From: Bacteroidetes bacterium HGW-Bacteroidetes-8
GTDB lineage: Bacteria; Bacteroidota; Bacteroidia; Bacteroidales; UBA932
Assembly: GCA_002840895.1 (NCBI GenBank)
Contig: PHCZ01000002.1
Span: 157,786-221,785 of the forward strand
Direction: 5' to 3'
DNA: 64,000 bases
Positions within the stretch are counted from its first letter, which is position 1, and every line of letters starts with the position of its first letter. Shown piece after piece: positions 27,655-35,425 of the stretch. Position numbers and translations under genes: made by a program. The notes beneath the pieces are model-generated. The model was not told the origin of the DNA and made no database searches. It saw only the letters and a program-made list of their open reading frames with translations.

Positions 27655-29814
27655 TTAATAAGTAAGCCGATACACTGTTCTCAGAAGCTCTTTTTTGACA
27701 GCTTCGCTCTTCTCTACTTGTGCCTGCTCTTTGCAAAAGGCAACTATCTCGTCTCTTTTACTTGAGTTGGTGTACCATCCGAACGCCTCTGCCAGATATA
27801 CTTTTAGTTCTGCATCTTCCGATGTTTTAAGAAACTTAAACAGGATATCCAGATAGGCAATACTATTGGAGTTGCGTAGAGCTGTTATGGAAAATCGTTT
27901 GCTTTTTGCAGCTACTGCAGGATTTAAAAGATCTGTATACTCCTTCTCCGTTCTCTCCAGAGTATAGAGCATACTTTTTCTCTCCTTTGCTCTGTTTTTA
28001 TACCACTGGTCATCTTTGGACTCTACGTGATTCTTAAATGCTTCCAGAGCATCACTTTTCGAATAGGCCTCACATCCACCCTTTAGCTGAAACTCAACTC
28101 TTTTACTTGTTCCCGGCGCAAATCTTACATTGAAAATATCATCAATAAGCTCGGGAGAGAGATTTGTAGATGCATCTTTGGCAGCAAGCCTTCTAATTAA
28201 CTCATAGTTATCGTAAAGACCGGCCCTTAAAGATGCAACCAAGTTAGGGTTATCCTTTTTATTTATTAGATAGAATGCCTGCAGCCTTACCGTTGGCCTG
28301 CTTTCACTCCTCTGGATCGATAGAAGCTCTTCTGTTGAGATCTTCCCTGAAAAGTAGAGCATTTTCATTGCCAATGATTTCAACTCAGGATTTGAATCTT
28401 TCATAGCCTTTCTCCAGAGCTTTTCGTCACTCTTATTTAACACCATAGCCTCATCTAGCCAGTTAAGATCTGCTCTTGACGAAGCGTATCTGAAAGTGGG
28501 GTCTCCAATGAGATGAGACTCAAGTGTCATCTGACCTTTTGCCCAGTTACCAACACTCACACCAAGGTCCATAAGGCCTATCAGCTGATTTGTCCAGGTG
28601 TCCTGCAGAGTGTTAACCGAATTTGCCTTTACAACAACTGTCTTTCCATCGTTGAAAATATAGTGACCGCTGATGTAGTCATTCAGGTGGAAAGAGCCGT
28701 TAAAGCAAGCGTCTATTAAGATAACCGGAACATTGGATTTATACCCGTACATATCGGGAATGGTAATATCCATCGAAGCATCATCAAGGCTATCCTTTCT
28801 CATCACCTCTGGATTAAAAGCGTTCTCTACCCAGGACTCAGGAACAGAGTAGTTCTCTACGTAATATTTTTTTGACGCAGTAGTGTCATCTGAACCTCTT
28901 ATTTTGCCTCTGAAAAATTTCTTAGTAAGTTCCAGCCATATATTGGCCGAATTGGTGATTGGTGAACCGTTAAGAAGTTGCGCATCTTCCGATCCGTGAT
29001 GGTGAAGTACAGCGAGGTCGAGATCTTCTCTGGAGAGCTCTGCCATAAGGCGATACTTAACATAGTCGTCAAAGGTAAAGTCTATATAATTCAATTTGCC
29101 TTTCCCCTCACGAAAAATATTGAACTGCTCTATTAGAGTCACTCTCTCATCTGCACGAGAGACCATACAGTTTGAGTTGTATCCGTGACCTGCAAAATAT
29201 GAAAGATCTGTTATACCTCTTTTAACACTCTTCTCTCTGACCGCTTTGTCCAGATATTCGTTTATAAGCTCAAAGCTATTTTTCCCTGGAACTACCGGCG
29301 GTTTGATGCGTGCGCTATAGATGTCACAGTTGATTCTGTGCGGCGAGTTGTCACTCAGGTTATAGTAATGAAAAAGAGTGTGAACAGAGTCTCTTTTGAT
29401 ATATTCAAACTTAAGGTCAAAGTCATCATAGAACCTGTCCGAAGGAATAGATGAATCCTCCCAGGCTCTTCTCTGGTCCATTTTAAAAGCTGTTGAGAGG
29501 TGCTGACCATTCCTGATCATTGGGATAGGTATATTACCTATAAAAATAGCCCCCTCAAGATTTTTATCTGCATATAGTTTGTACAGGTGGGCTCTTAAAG
29601 AGTCCGGCACTCCCCACTTATCTAACACTACTATTGGGACAAGTCCGTCGGTCATTATGGAGCCGGCAAAACCATCGATTGAACTCTTGCAGTTGTCGTA
29701 GGTGATCATATCAACCACGATTGCAACTGCTCTTTTTGCAGGCTTTGCTATTAGAAAACCTGACTGAAGCATTGAAAATGAAATCAGTAATATTGTAACA
29801 AATTTTTTCATCAT
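27655..29814 (-). CDS. C25-like cysteine peptidase with HEAT repeats, copy 1
   Basis: A 719-residue paralogue of the two C25-like genes at the far end of the cluster, placed upstream of the TonB receptor. Signal peptide about 1-23; C25-like domain to about 445 with FAGHGYNS (His210), VLHHHGSED (His273, likely catalytic) and VILIDACFNG (Cys370, likely nucleophile), ending SHLIGDPTFRY; HEAT-type helices to the C-terminus (VRLQAFYLINK, LKVYLAEAFGWY). The HHHGSE segment is the closest of the three to the HGSE of gingipains as I remember them. No propeptide, no Ig domain, no T9SS tail. Flanking the receptor trio on both sides, the three copies look like working parts of the system rather than bystanders. 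Confidence 0.7.
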   Translation of the reverse strand: MMKKFVTILLISFSMLQSGFLIAKPAKRAVAIVVDMITYDNCKSSIDGFAGSIMTDGLVPIVVLDKWGVPDSLRAHLYKLYADKNLEGAIFIGNIPIPMIRNGQHLSTAFKMDQRRAWEDSSIPSDRFYDDFDLKFEYIKRDSVHTLFHYYNLSDNSPHRINCDIYSARIKPPVVPGKNSFELINEYLDKAVREKSVKRGITDLSYFAGHGYNSNCMVSRADERVTLIEQFNIFREGKGKLNYIDFTFDDYVKYRLMAELSREDLDLAVLHHHGSEDAQLLNGSPITNSANIWLELTKKFFRGKIRGSDDTTASKKYYVENYSVPESWVENAFNPEVMRKDSLDDASMDITIPDMYGYKSNVPVILIDACFNGSFHLNDYISGHYIFNDGKTVVVKANSVNTLQDTWTNQLIGLMDLGVSVGNWAKGQMTLESHLIGDPTFRYASSRADLNWLDEAMVLNKSDEKLWRKAMKDSNPELKSLAMKMLYFSGKISTEELLSIQRSESRPTVRLQAFYLINKKDNPNLVASLRAGLYDNYELIRRLAAKDASTNLSPELIDDIFNVRFAPGTSKRVEFQLKGGCEAYSKSDALEAFKNHVESKDDQWYKNRAKERKSMLYTLERTEKEYTDLLNPAVAAKSKRFSITALRNSNSIAYLDILFKFLKTSEDAELKVYLAEAFGWYTNSSKRDEIVAFCKEQAQVEKSEAVKKELLRTVYRLTY

Positions 29815-29915
29815 TATTTTTTATGCGATGTATATAAAATTTAATCCCCGCAAAGCTGATTGCGAAAACACAAACCAAAACGGGAGGTAAAATTTTTACC
29901 CCCTATCGCTGCAGA

Positions 29916-30356
29916 TCATAAAATCAGCTGACGATTCAACTCGAATATGGGTATCGGGGCGCATCGGAACAGCGCGTGAAAAGTTTTGATAATTGGACGC
30001 TGAATAATGGTTATCCCAAGACAGAGCATATTCTGCGGCAATAACAGTGAGATGTCCGTTAAAATAAAACTGAATAGGTGACCCTGAACATCTTGATCTG
30101 AATCAAGGAAATAGTATGAGACCGAACAGCAGTCATCTTTTTTTGGTTCTTTTGCCAACAGGTGCTCACCACATATGCAACGATGACCTTTATGGGCACT
30201 CTCAACCTCGTGGGTACAAGAGCATTGTGTGCGTATACCAAAAAAAGATATTTGGGATGCGTGGTCGCAGTGACAGGAATATCTGCCTACACCCATCATC
30301 GTAAAAAGATAGATGGAAATTGATGTAGTAGCCAGTATGAAATTCTTTACAACCAC
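29916..30356 (-). CDS. Small Cys/His-rich protein (HYC_CC_PP-like)
   Basis: A 146-residue protein with an N-terminal hydrophobic segment (about 5-22) and eight Cys between residues 28 and 77: three CxC pairs (28/30, 45/47, 60/62) and a CC at 76-77, mixed with His 29, 32, 49, 55, 58 and 65. This layout recalls the small HYC_CC_PP-type proteins encoded beside metal-linked TonB receptors in Bacteroidetes; the match is by pattern, not by close similarity. It probably binds a soft metal or a metal complex in the periplasm (inference). The start is a GTG at 30356; a good promoter lies just upstream within the DUF6599-like gene. Confidence 0.55.
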   Translation of the reverse strand: MVVKNFILATTSISIYLFTMMGVGRYSCHCDHASQISFFGIRTQCSCTHEVESAHKGHRCICGEHLLAKEPKKDDCCSVSYYFLDSDQDVQGHLFSFILTDISLLLPQNMLCLGITIIQRPIIKTFHALFRCAPIPIFELNRQLIL

Positions 30357-30379
30357 TTTTATTAAACCTGCCGTTGTGG

Positions 30380-30413
30380 CAAATGTAGTAAAAATTTTTG
30401 TTTAAAACTCAAA
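30380..30413 (-). promoter_or_regulatory. Putative promoter for the C25/TonB operon
   Basis: On the minus strand TTTG (30410-30413) is followed after 22 bases by TACATTTG (30380-30387), an exact TAnnTTTG. It lies at the 3' end of the DUF6599-like gene and 24 bases before the GTG start of the Cys-rich gene, so the downstream seven genes could be transcribed separately from DUF362. Confidence 0.55.
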
Positions 30414-31148
30414 CCGGATACAATCTTCGTCACAGGAAACAATAGAGGAGGCGGGAATTCTCTCTTTTAAAATTGTAAGATAATCTCTGTTATTTACATA
30501 AATTATCGCCAAATTCCTGTTGTTTAACCCCTTCTCTGCGACCCACAAGTTATAATCTGCAATCTCCTCAAAAAGGGGAGAGAGCTCGGGGGCAGCATTA
30601 ACCAAAGCTAGTTTACCCCGGACATATTTTACCCTTCCCGAAACCGGCCTATCTGTCGCAGATATATCTGCAGGAAATGCGGGGTTTCTCTTCTCTGTAT
30701 CCTTTGAGTAAATTGCCAGGAGTTCCGCCGCCTCTTTTTTAAACCTTATAGCAGATTTTTCATATACTATCGAGTAGTATACATCTCCGATTACTGCCTG
30801 CATCTGCAATGGAGAGAAGCAATTAAGCTGTGAAAGAGTATCTGCGCAATTGCAGCGGAAGGTGTGAAGTGAGTAGATACCGAAAGCATCCTCCGGTGAT
30901 GGCATTTTGTATATCTCAATAGAGTACTGCTCTCCTTTATAAGTCACCTCCAGGGCTCTTAGCTCTTTGAATCCGTACTCAAGATAGAGATCACTGCCAC
31001 CATTCATAAAGCCATACAGGGCAGTTCCGGTGAATGTTCGCTCTCTTGTAACCGTAAGCTCCTGTGCACAGAGGTGATCAACTGTATTAAGAAGAGTCAG
31101 GGCTGCAAATAATACTGCTATTTTGTTGATCTTTAAATTGAAATCCAT
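30402..31148 (-). CDS. DUF6599-like exported protein
   Basis: A 248-residue exported protein (signal about 1-28, ending LCAQE). It looks like the DUF6599 family: FTGTALYGFMNGGSDLYLEYGF near the start, then IEIYKMPSPEDAFGIYSLH and a paired RCNCADTLSQLNC. I recall members of this group occurring next to DUF362 proteins, as here (18-base gap). No catalytic motif is recognised. The RCNC motif could bind metal or form a disulfide. Function unknown. Confidence 0.55.
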   Translation of the reverse strand: MDFNLKINKIAVLFAALTLLNTVDHLCAQELTVTRERTFTGTALYGFMNGGSDLYLEYGFKELRALEVTYKGEQYSIEIYKMPSPEDAFGIYSLHTFRCNCADTLSQLNCFSPLQMQAVIGDVYYSIVYEKSAIRFKKEAAELLAIYSKDTEKRNPAFPADISATDRPVSGRVKYVRGKLALVNAAPELSPLFEEIADYNLWVAEKGLNNRNLAIIYVNNRDYLTILKERIPASSIVSCDEDCIRFEF

Positions 31149-31166
31149 CGCCTATAACTCATAAAT

Positions 31167-32318
31167 CTATATTATTTTCTCTGTAATAGATATCTTATCA
31201 CGGTCTCCCACTCCAAGTTTAAGCTCCTGGGCAAGGTCTATAAATCTTGAAGATTTTTGTAAGTCCTCCTTCTGGATACCGTTCTCTATCCTTTTTTTAA
31301 TTATCACATCGTGACCGACTCTGTCTACAGCAACCGCGTCGCTACCAACAAGAAGCATATTGTAGTTGCAGATAAACTGAGGTTTTGCAGATGGACCTCC
31401 GTCGAAGCATCCCACCAAACCATCTACGATATTCAAGACAACCTTGTCTCTAAGAGGGGGAAATGCGCAAACATAGGCACAGGTCTCGTGCCATAGTTTG
31501 TGGAGCCTGGATGTGTTTGTGATTGCCCCGAATGAGAGGTTTTTGAGGCAGAGGGTGGTGGTTGGTCCTGCATTCTTCAAAATTGGAAGGTTAATAATCT
31601 TGGTAACCCTCTCTGTACATATTTTTGTGAAATATGACTCTTTCCCTCCGTTGACCATATATGGAATAGTGTAGTCGTCATAAACTCCATCAAGATTGGC
31701 ATAGAAGAATTGAGATTTATCTATGCGGCTCTCACTATGAAGTTTTCCCTCCTTATCATAGAAGCCACCATCTGCATCCTGGCACTCGGTTCCTGTAATT
31801 GTAATTCCGGGATAGTTCTCCTGAGTATACCCGGTCTCGTGCAGCTGCATCTCACGTCTGTCCCAAATAACAATGTTCTCTCTTGGGATTCCTGCCTCCT
31901 CCAGCTGCCTGATAACAGACTTTGTAACAGCGTGAGAGGTTGTCAAAAGCTTTCCGGCAACAGGGTTTACCTTAAGACCTATTATATCTTTGGGTCCTAC
32001 AAATTGTCGCCACGCCTTTTTTAGCTTTTTTTCGCCGGTTAACGAGAGCATCGCTTCGCTTAACATTCTGTATGCAGCCTCCTCCTGTGGTTTCCCATCA
32101 ATTACAGATTTTTCGTCCATCACTCTTATAACTTTTCCGGGGTAGAGTCCCGGCATAGAGTCTTTAACCCTTGGGATTTTTACTGCATCTGCAATATTAG
32201 TTTCTATAGCTTCTGCACCAAACAATAAGGGCGAACCCTCTGCTGCCTTAAGAACAGGATTTATTGCCATAGCGGCACCTGTCATAGAGACAACTTTGAA
32301 AAAGTCTCTTCTTTCCAT
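31167..32318 (-). CDS. DUF362 domain protein with Tat signal
   Basis: A 383-residue protein. The N-terminus ERRDFFKVVSMTG followed by a hydrophobic stretch is a twin-arginine signal, so it is likely exported folded, often a sign of a bound cofactor. The body fits DUF362: VGLKVNPVAGKLLTTSHAV, ENIVIWDRREMQLHETGY, ITNTSRLHKLWH, LNIVDGLVG and a C-terminal VAVDRVGHDVI. DUF362 proteins often accompany Fe-S proteins, but no CxxCxxC ferredoxin motif is present here. First gene of the minus-strand cluster, 37 bases after cysS on the same strand. Confidence 0.8.
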   Translation of the reverse strand: MERRDFFKVVSMTGAAMAINPVLKAAEGSPLLFGAEAIETNIADAVKIPRVKDSMPGLYPGKVIRVMDEKSVIDGKPQEEAAYRMLSEAMLSLTGEKKLKKAWRQFVGPKDIIGLKVNPVAGKLLTTSHAVTKSVIRQLEEAGIPRENIVIWDRREMQLHETGYTQENYPGITITGTECQDADGGFYDKEGKLHSESRIDKSQFFYANLDGVYDDYTIPYMVNGGKESYFTKICTERVTKIINLPILKNAGPTTTLCLKNLSFGAITNTSRLHKLWHETCAYVCAFPPLRDKVVLNIVDGLVGCFDGGPSAKPQFICNYNMLLVGSDAVAVDRVGHDVIIKKRIENGIQKEDLQKSSRFIDLAQELKLGVGDRDKISITEKII

Positions 32319-32355
32319 AATAAAGTGGTATTTTGAATTAGTTAAATCAAAAAAA

Positions 32356-33828
32356 TCAAATACTCCACTCGGCTCCCTCTTTAGTATCCTTTATCGTTAT
32401 CCCAAGCCGGGAGAGATTATCCCTTATCATATCGCTCTTGGCAAAATCTCTGTTTGCTTTTGCCTCCTTTCTCATATCAAGTACCATCTCCATCACTCCA
32501 TTTATTATCTTACTGTTTGATGAGAGTGACTGCTCATCTGAAAGCCCTAAAACACCCTCTGCTATGTTTTCGAACAACTCCTCTATAACCTGCTTGTCTT
32601 CTGTTGTTAAGGATAACTGTCCATCTTTTGCAGAGTTTACAATTCTAACTGCATCAAACAGATGAGCAATTGCTATAGGAGTGTTCATATCGTCGCACAG
32701 TGCTTCGTAGATGCCATCTTGCAGGTTCTTAATATCAGGAGAGAGTGCTCCCTGTTTTGGATTGATTGATGAGATATCTCTTTTTGCCTGCATCATCCTT
32801 TTGTACCCCTTCTCTGCAGCGACTAGTGCTTCATTGCTGAAATCCAGAGTGCTTCTGTAGTGAGCCTGAAGAATAAAAAACCGTATTGTCATAGGTGTAT
32901 AGGGCTGAGTCAAAATCTTATGAGAGCCGGTAAAGAGCTCCTCTAAAGTTATAAAGTTGCCCAATGATTTCCCCATCTTTTGGCCGTTGATGGTAATCAT
33001 ATTGTTGTGCATCCAGTACTTAACCCCACCTGTTCCTCTTGAGGCTGTGTTCTGGGCAAGTTCGCACTCGTGGTGAGGGAACAGCAGATCCATTCCTCCT
33101 CCGTGTATATCAAAGCTCTCTCCAAGATATTTGGCGCTCATTGCAGAGCACTCCAGATGCCATCCCGGGAAACCAACGCTCCAGGGAGATGGCCATCTCA
33201 TAATATGCTCCGGAGCCGCTTTCTTCCAAAGCGCAAAGTCAAACTGTGACCTCTTATCCTGCTGCCCCTCCAGCACTCTGCCAGTATTGGATATCATATC
33301 TTCAAGGGATCTTCCCGAGAGAATACCGTAAGGGTAATCACTATTGTATCTCTCTACATCGAAGTAGACCGAGCCGTTGCTCTCATATGCAAATCCCTTT
33401 TCGAGAATTCTCTCCACAAGAGATATCTGCTCAATAATGTGGCCCGATGCTCTTGGTTCAATGCTTGGCGGCAATGTGTTAAGGAGCTTCATCGCCTCGT
33501 GATACCTTATCGTGTAGTGCTGCACAACCTCCATAGGCTCTAACTGCTCAATACGGGCCTTTTGTGCTATTTTGTCCTCTCCGCTGTCTGAATCATTCTC
33601 CAGGTGTCCCACATCGGTAATATTCCTGACATATCTCACCTTATAACCCAGGTGCCTAAAGAGCCTTACCAGCACATCGTAGGTAATTCCGGGCCTGGCG
33701 TGCCCCAGGTGAGCATCACCATACACAGTAGGGCCGCACACATAGATGCCGGCTAAACCGGGATTGATAGGTTCAAATTTCTCTTTTCTCCTTGTTAGTG
33801 TATTATATATCAAAAAATCTCTTTCCAT
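32356..33828 (-). CDS. cysS: Cysteine-tRNA ligase
   Basis: Cytosolic class I aminoacyl-tRNA synthetase, 490 residues, that charges tRNA-Cys. Seen: the zinc-site Cys in [19 protein letters not shown], which also holds the HIGH-type motif (HLGH); further zinc ligands in WHLECSAMS and [10 protein letters not shown]; the KMSKS loop as [11 protein letters not shown]; and a C-terminal helical anticodon-binding region ([14 protein letters not shown] onward). Length and motif order fit the family well. It lies downstream of ssb on the same strand with its own likely promoter. Confidence 0.96.
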   Translation of the reverse strand: MERDFLIYNTLTRRKEKFEPINPGLAGIYVCGPTVYGDAHLGHARPGITYDVLVRLFRHLGYKVRYVRNITDVGHLENDSDSGEDKIAQKARIEQLEPMEVVQHYTIRYHEAMKLLNTLPPSIEPRASGHIIEQISLVERILEKGFAYESNGSVYFDVERYNSDYPYGILSGRSLEDMISNTGRVLEGQQDKRSQFDFALWKKAAPEHIMRWPSPWSVGFPGWHLECSAMSAKYLGESFDIHGGGMDLLFPHHECELAQNTASRGTGGVKYWMHNNMITINGQKMGKSLGNFITLEELFTGSHKILTQPYTPMTIRFFILQAHYRSTLDFSNEALVAAEKGYKRMMQAKRDISSINPKQGALSPDIKNLQDGIYEALCDDMNTPIAIAHLFDAVRIVNSAKDGQLSLTTEDKQVIEELFENIAEGVLGLSDEQSLSSNSKIINGVMEMVLDMRKEAKANRDFAKSDMIRDNLSRLGITIKDTKEGAEWSI

Positions 33829-33880
33829 AAATATTGAAGCAATAAAGGAGGAAGATGCTACTCCCCCCTGTTTAACGCTT

Positions 33881-33888
33881 CAAAAATA
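33881..33888 (-). promoter_or_regulatory. Putative -7 element for cysS
   Basis: The minus strand reads TATTTTTG (exact TAnnTTTG), about 53 bases before the cysS start. A TTG (33913-33915) lies 24 bases further upstream inside ssb. Confidence 0.45.
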
Positions 33889-33899
33889 GTTATAATTTT

Positions 33900-34241
33900 C
33901 TATTCCTCCACACAATCTGCAAGTTTTATATTGTAGGCGACTATCTCGTAAGTTTGCCTCTCAACTCCGCTCTTGGTTTGATACTGAACCGGTTTTAACC
34001 TACCGGTAACCGAGAGAAAGTCACCCTTTTTAATCTTACCGAAATCCGGCATACTCTTACCTGCCCAGGCAACAATATTGTGCCAAACAGTCTCCTCCTG
34101 GAGCTCCCCTTTTTTGTTTTTAAAGCTCTCATTTGTTGCAAGGGAAAGTCTCATTACAACTCCCCCATCTTCAAAATTGCTGATACGTGGATCAAAGCCC
34201 ACGTTTCCTCTTAACTCAACTCTGTTTAGTGACTTTTCCAT
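33900..34241 (-). CDS. ssb: Single-stranded DNA-binding protein (short form)
   Basis: A 113-residue OB-fold ssDNA-binding protein. It starts NRVELRGNVGFDP, continues with RLSLATNESF and ETVWHNIVAWAGK, and has the GDFLSVTGRLKPVQYQ strand, all classic SSB. It ends soon after the OB fold (KLADCVEE) and lacks the long linker and acidic DDxPF-type tip through which the main SSB recruits partners. This short form is therefore either a Bacteroidetes-type compact SSB or a second SSB beside a longer one elsewhere in the genome. Upstream of cysS and divergent from the coiled-coil lipoprotein gene. Confidence 0.88.
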   Translation of the reverse strand: MEKSLNRVELRGNVGFDPRISNFEDGGVVMRLSLATNESFKNKKGELQEETVWHNIVAWAGKSMPDFGKIKKGDFLSVTGRLKPVQYQTKSGVERQTYEIVAYNIKLADCVEE

Positions 34242-34355
34242 AATTTGATCTTTTTTAAATTAATCTGTTACAAAATAATTAATTCTATTTTGATAGTTGT
34301 ATCCGTAAATAGATAATTAAAATTAAGAATTGGATAAACAGAGCGAATTATTGTC

Positions 34356-34363
34356 TACATTTG
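34356..34363 (+). promoter_or_regulatory. Putative -7 element for the coiled-coil lipoprotein gene
   Basis: TACATTTG is an exact TAnnTTTG; a TTG (34330-34332) lies 23 bases upstream. The start codon follows about 51 bases later at 34415. Confidence 0.5.
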
Positions 34364-34414
34364 AGCTATTATTGAAGCGCAACAAAAACACCTAAAATAC
34401 TAATCACCAACACA

Positions 34415-35305
34415 ATGAAACAGTTTTTATCACTATTAACCGTTGTATTTATTCTCTCATCGCTCACATCTTGCGTAGAGAACTCCAAAAAATACAAAAC
34501 CCTTTTGGCCCAGATGGACTCCTTGACTCTGGTTAAGGACTCTACAAGCGCAGAGCTTGAGCAGGTTTTTGAGACCTTAAACGAGGTAGAGAATGGGCTA
34601 AAATCCCTTCGCGAAGCCGAGAATATTCTTGCTCTTCAGACACAGTCGGGAAAAGAGCTTACCCTTAACACTAGAGAGCAGATGAAGTCAGATGTAGCAG
34701 CAATCAGCGAAGCAATTGCAGGTTACAAAAGCCAGATAGAGAAGCTTAAAAATGAAAACCGTATCAAATCTGCAGAGTTTAAGAAGAGGCTTGATATCCT
34801 TAGTATGGAGCTTGAAGAGAAATCTGTGTTGATCGCAGATCTTCAAAAGCAGCTCGAAGAGAAGGATTCTCAATTGAGGCTTAAAACCCAGCAGATTGCA
34901 ACTCTGGACCAGGCGGTGAACAATCTTCGCAGCGATGTATCTTCTTTGTCGCAGGAAAAAGCGGCTCAAAAAGAGACAATTGCCACCCAGGATCAGCTTC
35001 TTAACAGCGCATTCTATATCTCAGGTACAAAAGATGAGCTTATCGCTGCCAGAGTTCTCTCTAAAGGAGGTCTTTTCCGCTCTGCAAGAATCTCTTATGA
35101 GGCAGAACAAAGTGCATTTGTTAAAATAGACATCAGAGATGTTAATCAGATTAACCTGAATGCAAAAAGGGCTAAGGTTCTATCTGTTCACCCTACAGGA
35201 ACATATAGTGTTGAGCCGGATGAGAATGGGATGCAGGTAATAAAGATATCCTCTCCTGCTGCTTTTTGGGAGCAGACCAAGTATCTTGTAATTCAGATCC
35301 AATAA
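34415..35305 (+). CDS. Coiled-coil lipoprotein (Cbp1-like adhesin family, tentative)
   Basis: A 296-residue lipoprotein (signal with lipobox LTSC near residue 20). Residues about 25-200 are a long coiled coil rich in Glu, Lys, Leu and Gln (for example ADLQKQLEEKDSQLRLKTQQ), followed by a compact beta-rich C-terminal domain (about 200-296; ELIAARVLSKGGLFRS, KRAKVLSVHPTGTYSV). Proteins of this shape are common in Bacteroidetes and some databases call them Cbp1-family collagen-binding adhesins; I cannot confirm an adhesin role from sequence. A single gene with its own promoter. Confidence 0.65.
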   Translation: MKQFLSLLTVVFILSSLTSCVENSKKYKTLLAQMDSLTLVKDSTSAELEQVFETLNEVENGLKSLREAENILALQTQSGKELTLNTREQMKSDVAAISEAIAGYKSQIEKLKNENRIKSAEFKKRLDILSMELEEKSVLIADLQKQLEEKDSQLRLKTQQIATLDQAVNNLRSDVSSLSQEKAAQKETIATQDQLLNSAFYISGTKDELIAARVLSKGGLFRSARISYEAEQSAFVKIDIRDVNQINLNAKRAKVLSVHPTGTYSVEPDENGMQVIKISSPAAFWEQTKYLVIQIQ

Positions 35306-35425
35306 GAGTCTCTTACACCATTAATAACTTATTGCCGGGCAGCATTTTGCAGATGCAGTCCGGCATTGGTTGTATGGTATCAAAATAGAGTCCCCCCATA
35401 ATAATAATCAAACAAAAAAGAGAAT

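Noticed and set aside
17440-29814. Calling the three C25-like proteins gingipains (rgp/kgp)
   Set aside because: They lack propeptide, Ig-like and T9SS sorting domains and carry a HEAT tail; only the core fold motifs agree.
30059-30304. Short open frames on both strands within the Cys-rich gene
   Set aside because: They overlap the Cys-rich protein, whose regular CxC spacing, signal segment and promoter give it better support.
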